Shown here one piece after another: positions 1 through 7,333 of a stretch of 16,799 nt of DNA. This DNA is from Dehalococcoidia bacterium. GTDB taxonomy: Bacteria; Chloroflexota; Dehalococcoidia; UBA2979. How positions within the stretch are numbered: the first letter of the stretch is position 1; every line of letters starts with the position of its first letter. The stretch is taken from NCBI GenBank assembly GCA_004297315.1, contig SCTU01000255.1, forward strand, positions 1 through 16,799, written 5' to 3'. Under the pieces are notes generated by a model. It made no database searches and was not told the DNA's origin. It saw only the letters and a list, made by a program, of their open reading frames with translations. The position numbers and the translations under genes are program-made.

Positions 1-249
1 ATCCGCATCACGCGCCGATCCGCCCGCCCGGCCGACGGCTCGACGCCAGCCCGCCCACCGCGCGAGACGACGCCGCGCCCGCCCCGCGACGAGGCCCCGC
101 GACCGCCGTCGGACGGCGCGCCCGGCACCGGCGAAAGCGAAGAACAGCGCCGCCGCCGCCGTCGAGGCCGTCGCGGCGGTCGCGGTCGTGGCGCCTCGGA
201 CAGTGGCGGCGACCCCGGCGGCGCACCAGAGCCCGGCTCCGAGGACTAA
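1..249 (+). CDS. C-terminal Arg/Gly-rich tail of a protein cut by the window edge
   Basis: Frame 1 is open from the first base to TAA at 247-249, giving 82 residues without a start, so the gene begins upstream. The sequence is low in complexity: proline, arginine and acidic stretches, then SEEQRRRRRRGRRGGRGRG and an acidic, glycine-rich end. RGG-like basic tails followed by acidic ends are common at the C-termini of RNA-binding enzymes such as DEAD-box helicases and RNase E/G-type nucleases, where they give weak RNA contacts. No folded domain is visible, so the family cannot be named. The rhodanese gene follows after 33 bases in the same direction and may be cotranscribed. I am fairly sure it is coding, because the frame stays open and biased to the end, but unsure of its function. 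Confidence 0.6.
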   Translation: MRITRRSARPADGSTPARPPRETTPRPPRDEAPRPPSDGAPGTGESEEQRRRRRRGRRGGRGRGASDSGGDPGGAPEPGSED

Positions 250-282
250 CGCGCCGGCGCGACAATCGACGAGGAGCCTTCG

Positions 283-1128
283 ATGCCTGACCAGCCGAAT
301 CCAAACGCCGTCGTCAGCGCCGACTGGCTCCGCGCGCACCTCGATGACCCGTCGCTGCGCATCCTCCACGTTGGCCTCGACCGCGCGACCGAGTACGAGA
401 CGGGCCACCTGCCGAGCGCGATCTGGGTGGAGGGGTACGACGACATGACCGTCGAACGCGGGGGCATCCGCGCGCTCGTCCCCTACCGCGAGGAAGTCGA
501 GGCCACCCTTGGTCGCCTCGGCGTCGACGAGTCGCACACGGTCGTCTGCGTTGCGGGCGGCAAGTCGGCCTGGCCGCATCGCGCCTACTGGGTGCTGCGC
601 TACTACCGCTTCCCCAACGTCCACCTCGCGGATCGCTCCACCGCCGCCCTCGCGCGCGCCGGCTTCGCGCTGACGAAGGAGGAGCAGCATTTCGCGCCGA
701 CCACGCCCCACCTCGGCGAGGCCGACCCCGCGGTCTACTCATCGTGGGAGGACGTGCTGGCCGCCGCCGAGGGCAAAGGCACCGCGGCGATCCTCGACTG
801 CCGCAACGACGACGAGTGGCGCGGCGTCGAGGGCGCAGGACACGCGGCGCCGCGCTACGGCCGCATCCCGCGCGCGCAGCACTTGAACTGGGAACTCCTC
901 GTCGACGACGACGGCCGTTTCCTGCCGCCCGACCGCCTGCGTTCGCTCTACGCCGCCGCGGGCATCGACGGCACGCGCGAGGTGTACCCGTACTGCGGCG
1001 GCGGCATCCGCTCCGCCGCATCGTGGTTCGCGATGCACGAGATCCTCGGATGGCAGACCGCCCGTAACTACGACGGCTCCTGGGCGGAGTGGTCGAGGTT
1101 GCCGCAACTGCCGGTGGAGCGGAGCTAG
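283..1128 (+). CDS. Two-domain rhodanese-type sulfurtransferase (thiosulfate/3-mercaptopyruvate sulfurtransferase family)
   Basis: The 281-residue protein has the tandem rhodanese layout, with an N-terminal domain at about residues 10-125 and a C-terminal domain at about 150-275. Such enzymes pass sulfane sulfur from thiosulfate or 3-mercaptopyruvate to an acceptor through a persulfide on one cysteine. The C-terminal active loop is YCGGGIRS with Cys238 as the expected nucleophile, followed by the family signature NYDGSWAEW. In the N-terminal domain the matching loop reads VAGGKSAW with no cysteine at the catalytic position, as is usual for the inactive regulatory domain. ATG 283 is preceded by GAGGAG at 271-276, a good ribosome site. 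Length is normal for the family. Thiosulfate versus mercaptopyruvate preference cannot be read with confidence from the CGGGIR loop. It may be cotranscribed with the gene cut at the left edge, and it converges on the regulator at 1200-1976. Confidence 0.9.
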   Translation: MPDQPNPNAVVSADWLRAHLDDPSLRILHVGLDRATEYETGHLPSAIWVEGYDDMTVERGGIRALVPYREEVEATLGRLGVDESHTVVCVAGGKSAWPHRAYWVLRYYRFPNVHLADRSTAALARAGFALTKEEQHFAPTTPHLGEADPAVYSSWEDVLAAAEGKGTAAILDCRNDDEWRGVEGAGHAAPRYGRIPRAQHLNWELLVDDDGRFLPPDRLRSLYAAAGIDGTREVYPYCGGGIRSAASWFAMHEILGWQTARNYDGSWAEWSRLPQLPVERS

Positions 1129-1199
1129 CGCCAGGCGAACTCCGTCGGCGATTGGCCGTCGATCGAGCGTGGTCAGTTTCCAGGCGCGGATACCGGGCG

Positions 1200-1976
1200 C
1201 TAGCCACCGCCCGTGAGCACCTGCAAGTGCAGGGCCTGCGTTTCGGATGAGGGATCGGCACCGAGTTCTTCCGCGAGCAGACGCCGGCAGCGCTCGTACG
1301 CCCGCAACGCCTCGGCGCGGCTTCCCGCCGCGAGGTGCGCCCGCATCAGGATCTGGTAGCCGGCCTCACGGAACGGGTCGCGCGCGAGCAATTCCTCGGC
1401 GAGTGCCACCGCAATCGCGGGCTCGCCGTTGCTAAGTGACACCATCGCCAGGCCCTCCGCCGCGCGGCTGTGGAGCGCGAGCAGTTGCGCTCGCTGCTCC
1501 TCCACCCACGGGCCCTCCTCACCCGGCAGGAAGGGCCGGCGCGTGATGTGGTAAGCGACGCTCGCGGGCCCATAGGCCGTGCGCGCGTCTTCGGCTTGCA
1601 GCGCCGCCTCCGCGTCGTGCACCGCCGAGGCAGCGGCACGGACGTCTACCCAGGTCCCGGGCGGGAGGCGCAACTCATAGCAGCCGAGCGCGGCGCTGAG
1701 GGCCTCGCGCGGAAGTCCGGCATCGCGCAAGAGCGCTCGCAGCCGGCTCACCACCGCGCTCAGCGCCGCGTCCGCCGAGGACGGCGGCTCGCCAGCCCAG
1801 AGCAGGTCAGCCAATTCGGAACGTGGCACCGGCGTGTCGCGGAGCACGAGGTGAGCAAACGCCAGACGTCCCTGGCGTCCGGGGAACGCGCCCTGCTCGA
1901 CTCGCCCGCCGGGCGACTCGATCGTCACCCGTCCGGTCAGGTAGATGCGCGTGCTCTGCCCGATCGTCTGCTGCAA
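1200..1976 (-). CDS. SARP-like transcriptional regulator (winged helix plus BTAD domain)
   Basis: The protein is about 258 residues. An N-terminal OmpR-like winged-helix region (about 10-105, beginning RIYLTGRVTIESPGGRV) is followed by a bacterial transcriptional activation domain of helical repeats (about 110-255, ending AYERCRRLLAEELGADPSSET). This is the small SARP/AfsR architecture without an NB-ARC ATPase; such proteins bind direct repeats near promoters and recruit RNA polymerase. I chose TTG 1974-1976 because GGAG lies five to six bases before it. An in-frame TTG at 2009 would add 11 residues but has no clear ribosome site. The gene is divergent from the OsmC-methyltransferase operon with a gap of about 130 bases, so that operon is its most likely target. 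The inducing signal cannot be seen. Family assignment is firm; the start and the target are inferred. Confidence 0.85.
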   Translation of the reverse strand: MQQTIGQSTRIYLTGRVTIESPGGRVEQGAFPGRQGRLAFAHLVLRDTPVPRSELADLLWAGEPPSSADAALSAVVSRLRALLRDAGLPREALSAALGCYELRLPPGTWVDVRAAASAVHDAEAALQAEDARTAYGPASVAYHITRRPFLPGEEGPWVEEQRAQLLALHSRAAEGLAMVSLSNGEPAIAVALAEELLARDPFREAGYQILMRAHLAAGSRAEALRAYERCRRLLAEELGADPSSETQALHLQVLTGGG

Positions 1977-2052
1977 GGTTTCTCCAAACTCGCCGCAAGG
2001 ACGCGCCAAACGGCCGACCGACAGTATCCCTCACACATGGAGAGGGAGGCGT

Positions 2053-2078
2053 GGGCCGGGGCATCCGAACCTCGGCCC
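2053..2078 (+). promoter_or_regulatory. Inverted repeat in the osmC leader (operator or leader hairpin)
   Basis: GGGCCGGGG (2053-2061) and CCTCGGCCC (2070-2078) pair over nine positions, one a G-U wobble, around an eight-base loop. It lies 15 bases before the osmC ribosome site, in the divergent gap with the BTAD regulator. It could be an operator or an RNA hairpin in the leader. No convincing -35/-10 pair was found nearby, so its role is open. Confidence 0.4.
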
Positions 2079-2106
2079 GATCTGACCTCACAGAAAGGAG
2101 TGCGTG

Positions 2107-2667
2107 ATGACCACGACAGCCAGCCGCAACGGAGTCGATGTCGCCCGGCTCCTCCAGACGGTGGAGGCGATTCAGGGGCAGCCCTCGCTGGCGCGCTTCC
2201 AGTTCCGCTCGCGCACCAAGTGGGAGGGCGGCGGACGATCGAAGACAGCGATCCAGGGCTTCTTTGGCGCCGGCCAGGAGGACAAGTCTCGCGCGGAGCC
2301 GCTCACCCTCGTCGGCGACGAACCGCCCGTGCTGCTCGGCGAGAACGCGGGCCCGAACGCTGTGGAGGCGGTGCTCCACGCCCTCGCATCGTGCCTGAGC
2401 GTCGGGTTCATATACAACGCCGCCGCGAGAGGAATCGACGTGCGCTCGCTGGAGTTCGAACTCGACGGCGACCTGGACCTCCGCGCCTTCCTCGGGCTGT
2501 CCGACGAGGTGCGGCCCGGCTATGCCGGCGTGCGCGTGCGGTACCGTGTTGATGCCGACGCGAGCGCAGAGGAGATCACCGACCTCTGCAACTACGTGCA
2601 GCGCACCTCACCAGCGCTCGACATCATCAGCAAGCCGGTGCCGGTGACGGTGGAACGCATCAGCTAG
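2107..2667 (+). CDS. OsmC/Ohr-family protein (thiol-dependent peroxidase fold)
   Basis: The protein is 186 residues and of OsmC type. Members reduce organic hydroperoxides with a reactive cysteine pair in the cytoplasm. Both cysteines are present: Cys96 in the central helix (HALASCLSVGF) and Cys161 in the second motif (DLCNYVQRTSP), about 65 residues apart. The N-terminal part (RFQFRSRTKWEGGG) matches the first strands of the fold. AAAGGAG at 2094-2100 is six bases from ATG 2107, so that start is preferred over the GTG at 2104, which would be only three bases away. It is the first gene of an operon with the methyltransferase (31-base gap) and the DUF1059-like gene. The gap upstream is shared with a divergent BTAD regulator. 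The true substrate is unknown; many OsmC paralogues are not Ohr enzymes. Confidence 0.88.
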   Translation: MTTTASRNGVDVARLLQTVEAIQGQPSLARFQFRSRTKWEGGGRSKTAIQGFFGAGQEDKSRAEPLTLVGDEPPVLLGENAGPNAVEAVLHALASCLSVGFIYNAAARGIDVRSLEFELDGDLDLRAFLGLSDEVRPGYAGVRVRYRVDADASAEEITDLCNYVQRTSPALDIISKPVPVTVERIS

Positions 2668-2698
2668 CGCGACGGCAGTGTCCGACAGGGGCGACGCA

Positions 2699-3493
2699 AT
2701 GGAACAGTCAGTACAGCCGGTCATGCCTGCCGGGGTGGACCGGGAGACGCTCCGCACCGAGGTGCAATCGAAGTACGCGGACGTCGCGCTCGACCCCGGG
2801 AGTGGCTTCCACTTTCACACCGGCAGGCCGCTGGCAGACATGCTCGGTTACGACCTATTTGAGGTCGACCGGCTCCCCTCGGGCACCGTCGAGTCGTTCG
2901 CCGGGACGGGGAATCCGCTCGGCATGGGCGCTCTCCGGACCGGCGAGCGGGTGCTCGACGTCGGCTGCGGCGCCGGCATGGACACGCTGCTCGCGGCGCT
3001 GCAGGTGGGATCCGAGGGACAGATAGTCGCGGTCGACATGACCGAGGCGATGCTCAAGAAGACGAGTGCCGGCGCGGCGGCGCTCGGTCTCTCGCAGGTC
3101 GACACGCGCCTCGGCTACGCCGAGGACCTCCCAATCGAGGACGCCTCGGTAGACGTGGTGATCAGCAACGGGGTGATCAACCTCTGTCCGGACAAGGTGG
3201 CCGTGATGCGCGAGATCGCGCGCGTCCTGCGGCCGGGCGGACGCATCCAGATCGCCGACATCGTCGTGCACCTGCCCATCTCCCAGGACGCGCGGGACGA
3301 CATCGACCTCTGGGCTGGCTGAGTGGCGGGCGCTCTGCTGGAGACAGAGTGGCGCTGGGTCCTGGCGCACACCGGATTCATGAATGTCGAATGGGGCCGT
3401 GAGGTCGACGTCTTCTCTGGCTCGCGTCACGAATCGGACGCGGCCGAGTTCGGCACGCGCGGCGTCACCTTCGCCGCAACTCGAGGCGAATAG
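2699..3493 (+). CDS. Class I SAM-dependent methyltransferase, ArsM-like branch, probable selenoprotein (in-frame TGA read as Sec208)
   Basis: Read through the TGA at 3320-3322, this is a 264-residue methyltransferase. Motif I is VLDVGCGAGMD (85-95), the acidic ribose-binding loop is AVDMTEAML (111-119), and motif post-I is ADVVISNGVINLCPDK-like (about 151-166, with Cys163). The N-terminal HFHTGRPLADMLGYD and the C-terminal FGTRGV stretch are also typical of an ArsM-like branch. Stopping at the TGA would give 207 residues and lose the conserved C-terminus. Close relatives have cysteine at the TGA position (DLW-x-G-C-x-A-G-A-L-L-E), which in ArsM corresponds to a metalloid-binding cysteine. The downstream sequence VAGALLETEWRW and onward stays in frame and on family pattern to TAG 3491-3493. 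The ArsM-type cysteine in the SNC motif is glycine here, so arsenite need not be the substrate. ATG 2699 has AGGGG at 2687-2691; GTG 2678 is a weaker choice. A recent nonsense mutation or sequencing error is the alternative. Confidence 0.8.
3320..3353 (+). promoter_or_regulatory. Candidate bacterial SECIS element: UGA plus downstream hairpin
   Basis: After UGA (3320-3322), CGCTCTG (3331-3337) pairs with CAGAGTG (3345-3351) over seven base pairs, one a G-U, around the loop CTGGAGA (3338-3344). A mismatch then one further G-C pair (3329/3353) extend it. The loop GG falls 18-19 bases after the UGA, close to the spacing in E. coli fdhF as I recall it. One weakness is that the Gs are the third and fourth loop bases, whereas models favour a G among the first two. 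SelB would bind this loop to deliver selenocysteine. Confidence 0.6.
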
Positions 3494-3521
3494 ACGAGAC
3501 AGGCACGGCGAGGAGGTGAGC

Positions 3522-3674
3522 ATGCCGAACAAGGTGATCCGCTGCTACTGCGGTTTCGTTGCTGAAGGCGATGACGGCCAACTCGTCGTCGCCGTCCAGG
3601 GCCACGTGCGCGAGGTGCACCAGATGGAGTACACGCGCGAGCAGGTGCTGGCGATGGCGGAGCCGCTGGACTAG
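3522..3674 (+). CDS. Small DUF1059-like protein with a CxC motif
   Basis: A 50-residue protein starting MPNKVIRCYCGFVAEGDD and ending in the helix YTREQVLAMAEPLD. The arrangement of Cys residues at 8 and 10, the FVAEGDD turn, and the helix with H-V-R-E-V-H-Q-M matches small proteins of the DUF1059 family, whose biochemical role is unknown. The CxC pair could be redox active or bind a metal, which would suit its neighbours, an OsmC-type protein and a putative selenocysteine methyltransferase; that is inference. AGGAGG at 3511-3516 lies five bases before ATG 3522. In-frame ATGs further upstream run over the methyltransferase end and lack a good ribosome site. It is the last gene of the operon, 28 bases after the methyltransferase stop. 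Confidence 0.8.
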   Translation: MPNKVIRCYCGFVAEGDDGQLVVAVQGHVREVHQMEYTREQVLAMAEPLD

Positions 3675-3693
3675 ACGCCGGGCCGACGGCGTC
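3674..3693. terminator. Hairpin between convergent genes, possible terminator
   Basis: GACGCCG (3674-3680, starting on the last base of the stop codon) pairs perfectly with CGGCGTC (3687-3693) around a six-base loop. It lies between the convergent DUF1059-like and dinB genes. There is no real T-tract on either side, so termination is plausible but not certain. Confidence 0.45.
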
Positions 3694-3711
3694 GTTCCAG
3701 AGTGCGAGGCG

Positions 3712-4194
3712 CTACCCCAGCGCGTCCGTGATCTGGTCCACGTGCTCCTGTAGGTGATCGGCGTGCGACTGCACCTGCTGGCGCAGCGAGCGGCGCGCGC
3801 CGCGGATGCTGCCGGGGCGGCCCCAGGCGGCGTCCGGCGTGCCCGAGAGCAGTTCCACCGTCTTGCTCACCTCGGACTCCACGAGCGCGACGAGTTCCGA
3901 GGTGGGGCGTGCCTCGATCGCGGCCGTCTCGGCATCCTCGTCGAAGGGGAGGCGGGCCGGGTCGCTCATCGTCGCCATCTGGCGGATGAAGATGCCGTTC
4001 TTCTGCGCGTAGAGCGCCATGTGCGCGAGCGTGTGCTGCGCCGTCCATTCCCCGCCCTCGCGCGGCGCCGAGGTCCACGAGGCCGCCGACGCGTTCGCCG
4101 CGACGGCGCGCAGGCGCTCCGGCACCGTCGATAGCAACTCCACCAGGTGCGCGTACTTCTCCGGCGCACCCGTGACGAAGTCGATGCGCGCCAT
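3712..4194 (-). CDS. DinB-superfamily (YfiT/DinB-like) four-helix protein
   Basis: The 160-residue protein shows the DinB-like metal-site pattern. EWTAQHTLAHMA supplies His54 and His58, and SHADHLQEHVDQI near the C-terminus supplies His144, His147 and His151. In this superfamily three histidines usually bind a divalent metal in a four-helix bundle. Members include thiol-transfer enzymes such as bacillithiol and mycothiol S-transferases and many uncharacterised proteins, so the substrate cannot be given. Its ATG directly abuts the ridA stop codon (4195-4197), suggesting translational coupling as the last gene of the rpmH-to-dinB run. Length is normal. The family is recognised from motifs only, without an alignment. 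Confidence 0.82.
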   Translation of the reverse strand: MARIDFVTGAPEKYAHLVELLSTVPERLRAVAANASAASWTSAPREGGEWTAQHTLAHMALYAQKNGIFIRQMATMSDPARLPFDEDAETAAIEARPTSELVALVESEVSKTVELLSGTPDAAWGRPGSIRGARRSLRQQVQSHADHLQEHVDQITDALG

Positions 4195-4650
4195 CTACTT
4201 CACCTCCAGCAGCAGTTCCACCTCAACCGGCGAGTTCAGCGGCAGCGACGCAAGGCCGATCGACGTGCGCGCGCCGACGCCGTCGTCGGCGCCGAAGACG
4301 TCGCGCAGCAGTTCAGACGCGCCGTTGATCACCTGGGGCTGGTCGACGAACTCCGGCGCGCTGGCGACGTAGCCGCAGGTGCGGATGACGCGCGCGCCCT
4401 CGAGGGTGCCCAGCAGGTGCTGCACCGCCGCGAGCGCGTTGATCGCGCACTGGCGCGCCGCCGCCTTGCCGTCCTCGGTGCTGACGCCCGCGCCGAGGCG
4501 GCCCGTCACGGTGAGCTTGCCATCGACCAGCGGCAACTGGCCGGAGACGAACACGAGGTTGCCCGTGCGCACAGCCGGCTTGTAGATCGCCACCGGCGAG
4601 ACCGCCGGCAGTGCAATGCCCAGTTCCTTCAGGCGGTCCGCGACGCTCAT
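4195..4650 (-). CDS. RidA/YjgF/UK114-family protein
   Basis: The 151-residue protein belongs to the RidA superfamily. Its founding member hydrolyses reactive enamine or imine intermediates released by PLP enzymes. VFVSGQLPL (33-41) and ARTSIGLASLPLNSPVEVELLLEV (from about 127) are present. Arg128 corresponds to the arginine that binds the substrate carboxylate in RidA. The long N-terminal segment (DRLKELGIALP) fits the subgroup whose members are about 150 residues rather than the 128-residue classical RidA, so deaminase activity is likely but not certain. The start ATG (4648-4650) overlaps the parB stop as ATGA, so translation is probably coupled to ParB. The stop abuts the dinB start. A much longer frame extends upstream inside parB but is only a shadow. 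Confidence 0.9.
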   Translation of the reverse strand: MSVADRLKELGIALPAVSPVAIYKPAVRTGNLVFVSGQLPLVDGKLTVTGRLGAGVSTEDGKAAARQCAINALAAVQHLLGTLEGARVIRTCGYVASAPEFVDQPQVINGASELLRDVFGADDGVGARTSIGLASLPLNSPVEVELLLEVK

Positions 4651-5553
4651 AGCACGCCCTCTCCGAGAATCCGTTCGAGGACCCCGGTGAGTTCCTCGTC
4701 GCTGTAGAAGTGGATGGTGAGGGACCCGCGTCCCGCCTGGTTCCGCTTGAGCGTCACCTTCGTGCCGAGGGCGCGCTGCACCGCCTCCTCGAACCCCTGG
4801 GTGACGGCCGCCGGCCCGCGGGCCTCCGGCTTCGGCTGACGTCGCTTCGAGGGTTTCGCCTCGACGCCACCCCACTCGCGCACCATGCGCTCGGTCTGGC
4901 GCACGTTCAAGCCCTCGCCGACCACGCGCTCCCACGCCGCGAGGCGGTCCGTCTGCGTCGCAAGTCCGAGCAGGGCGCGCCCGTGGCCCTCGGAGATCTC
5001 GCCCGCCGTGATCGAGGCGCGCACCTCGACGGGCAGGTCCATCAGGCGCAGCGTGTTCGCGATCGCGACCCGCGACTTGCTCACGCGCTCGGCGACCTGC
5101 GCCTGCGTGAGGTGGAACTCCTCGATCAGCCGCTGGTAGGCGACCGCCTCTTCGAGCGGGTTGAGGTCGGCGCGCTGGACGTTTTCGACGATCGCGATCT
5201 CGAGCAACTCCTGCGGCGTGGTCTGGCGGATCGTGACAGGGACGCGTTCGAGGCCGGCCGCCTTCGCGGCGCGGAGTCGGCGCTCACCGGCGATCAACTG
5301 GTAGACGAGCCGGCCGTCCTGGCCGCGCTCTTCGGTCACGAGCAGCGGCTGGATGACGCCGTACTGCTTGATTGAGTCTGCGAGTTCCGCGAGCCGCTCC
5401 GGATCGATCACCGTGCGCGGCTGCTGCGGATTCGGGACGACGTCCTCGATCGCGACGTCGGTCGCGGGGACGCGCTCGTCGCGCGGCGCGGTTTCCGGAT
5501 CGCCGGGGGCGCCGTCCGGGATCAGCGCGGAGAGGCCGCGCCCCAGTCCGCCC

Positions 5554-5564
<11 letters not shown>
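4647..5564 (-). CDS. parB: Chromosome partitioning protein ParB (Spo0J)
   Basis: The 305-residue ParB binds parS and forms a CTP-dependent sliding clamp in chromosome segregation. The N-terminus MARKGGLGRGLSALIP is the classical ParA-contact motif. The CTP-binding core has AGERRLRAA (92-100) and ENVQRADLNPLEEA (127-140). A helix-turn-helix lies at about 152-172 (LTQAQVAERVSKSRVAIAN), followed by a basic linker and a C-terminal dimerisation domain ending VLERILGEGVL. Length is typical for chromosomal ParB. The start overlaps the parA end by 11 bases, and the stop overlaps the ridA start as ATGA. A perfect parS at 10608-10623, in the same gene run, is a direct candidate binding site. Confidence 0.97.
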
Positions 5565-6408
<844 letters not shown>

Positions 6409-6451
6409 CGAGTGCCGCCAAGGACGCGGGAGGCGGAGGGCGGGAGGACGA

Positions 6452-7288
6452 TCACAGGGCGACTCCCGCTCGGGCGGCGATCTGCGCGAGCGGTGGAAGG
6501 GGAGCGGGGCCGAGCGTCTCGACCTCGCAGGCGGCCGCAGCCGCTGCGAGGCGGCCCGCCACCATCACCCCCGCACGCAGGCCGAGTATAAACGCCGCCG
6601 CGAACACGTCGCCCGCGCCCGTGCTGTCGACGGACTGCGCCGGGACGGCCTCGATCCGCGACTCGCTGCCGTCAGCGTCGATCACGCGCGCGCCCGCGCT
6701 TCCCTCGGTGACAATCACGCGCTCCGCACGCGACGCGAGACGCGTGAGCGCGCCCGGCGACCAGCGTGCAACCTCGTCCTGCGCGAGGCAGATTGTGACG
6801 TGCGCCCGCGCGGCCCCGAGCAAGACAGGCGACGGCGCACCGACGACGCGCACGGAGCCGTCGTCCAGCCGCCGTCGCTGCAGCCCCTGCGCGAGGAGGC
6901 CGACTCGCACTCCCGGCCAGCGGTCGAGGAACGACGCAACGTCGAGGTCGCCGGGGATCAGCGGACAGAGCAGGATCGTGCGCGGCTCCGGCCAGCCGTC
7001 CGGCACATCGCCCGCGCGGATCGGCGAGCGTGGCGCATGTTCGAGCCGTAATCGTCGTTCACCATCAACCCATGCGTGCTCGAAGAGCAGCGGCTCACGG
7101 TTCACCTTCGTCAGGACCAGCGGCCGGATCCCGAAGGCCTCGGCGGTCCGGGCGGAATAGAGGACGCCGCCACCGGGCGACTCGCGCACGGGGCTCTCAT
7201 CCGCAAACCGGTCGAGGGTGAGCGGCCCGGCGATCAGCAGCGGCCCGGCGTCCGCGAATGAGAGGCGTGGTGAGGCGTCGTCAGGCAT
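6452..7288 (-). CDS. PfkB-family carbohydrate kinase
   Basis: The 278-residue protein carries the PfkB second signature SVDSTGAGDVFAAAFILGL (219-237), in which Asp227 is the expected catalytic base and GAGD forms the anion hole. The first half (IAGPLTLDRF, then GGGVLYSARTAEAFG) fits the sugar-binding face of the ribokinase fold but is short for the family. ATP-dependent phosphorylation of a sugar or nucleoside is expected; the substrate cannot be told. It sits between jag and parA on the same strand, 45 bases downstream of jag and 43 upstream of parA, so it is probably cotranscribed with them. I see no functional link to chromosome partition. The ATG at 7286-7288 has only a weak purine-rich leader. 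Family assignment is firm. Confidence 0.88.
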   Translation of the reverse strand: MPDDASPRLSFADAGPLLIAGPLTLDRFADESPVRESPGGGVLYSARTAEAFGIRPLVLTKVNREPLLFEHAWVDGERRLRLEHAPRSPIRAGDVPDGWPEPRTILLCPLIPGDLDVASFLDRWPGVRVGLLAQGLQRRRLDDGSVRVVGAPSPVLLGAARAHVTICLAQDEVARWSPGALTRLASRAERVIVTEGSAGARVIDADGSESRIEAVPAQSVDSTGAGDVFAAAFILGLRAGVMVAGRLAAAAAACEVETLGPAPLPPLAQIAARAGVAL

Positions 7289-7333
7289 TCTCAGGTGCCC
7301 TCAGCCGTCCTCACCGATCCCGATGTCCGGTGC

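Noticed and set aside
314..1261. Long minus-strand open frame opposite the rhodanese gene
   Set aside because: Arg/Pro/Ser-rich product with no domain; a frame shadow in GC-rich DNA.
1470..2552. Long plus-strand open frame across the BTAD regulator and into osmC
   Set aside because: It crosses two recognised genes in other frames and gives low-complexity arginine-rich sequence.
2699..3322. Methyltransferase as a 207-residue protein ending at TGA, or as a pseudogene
   Set aside because: The downstream frame is intact, matches the family C-terminus, and a SECIS-like hairpin follows. A decayed gene would normally show further stops or shifts.
3384..3521. N-terminal extension of the DUF1059-like gene
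   Set aside because: It overlaps the read-through end of the methyltransferase, lacks a ribosome site and shows no family similarity. AGGAGG marks ATG 3522.
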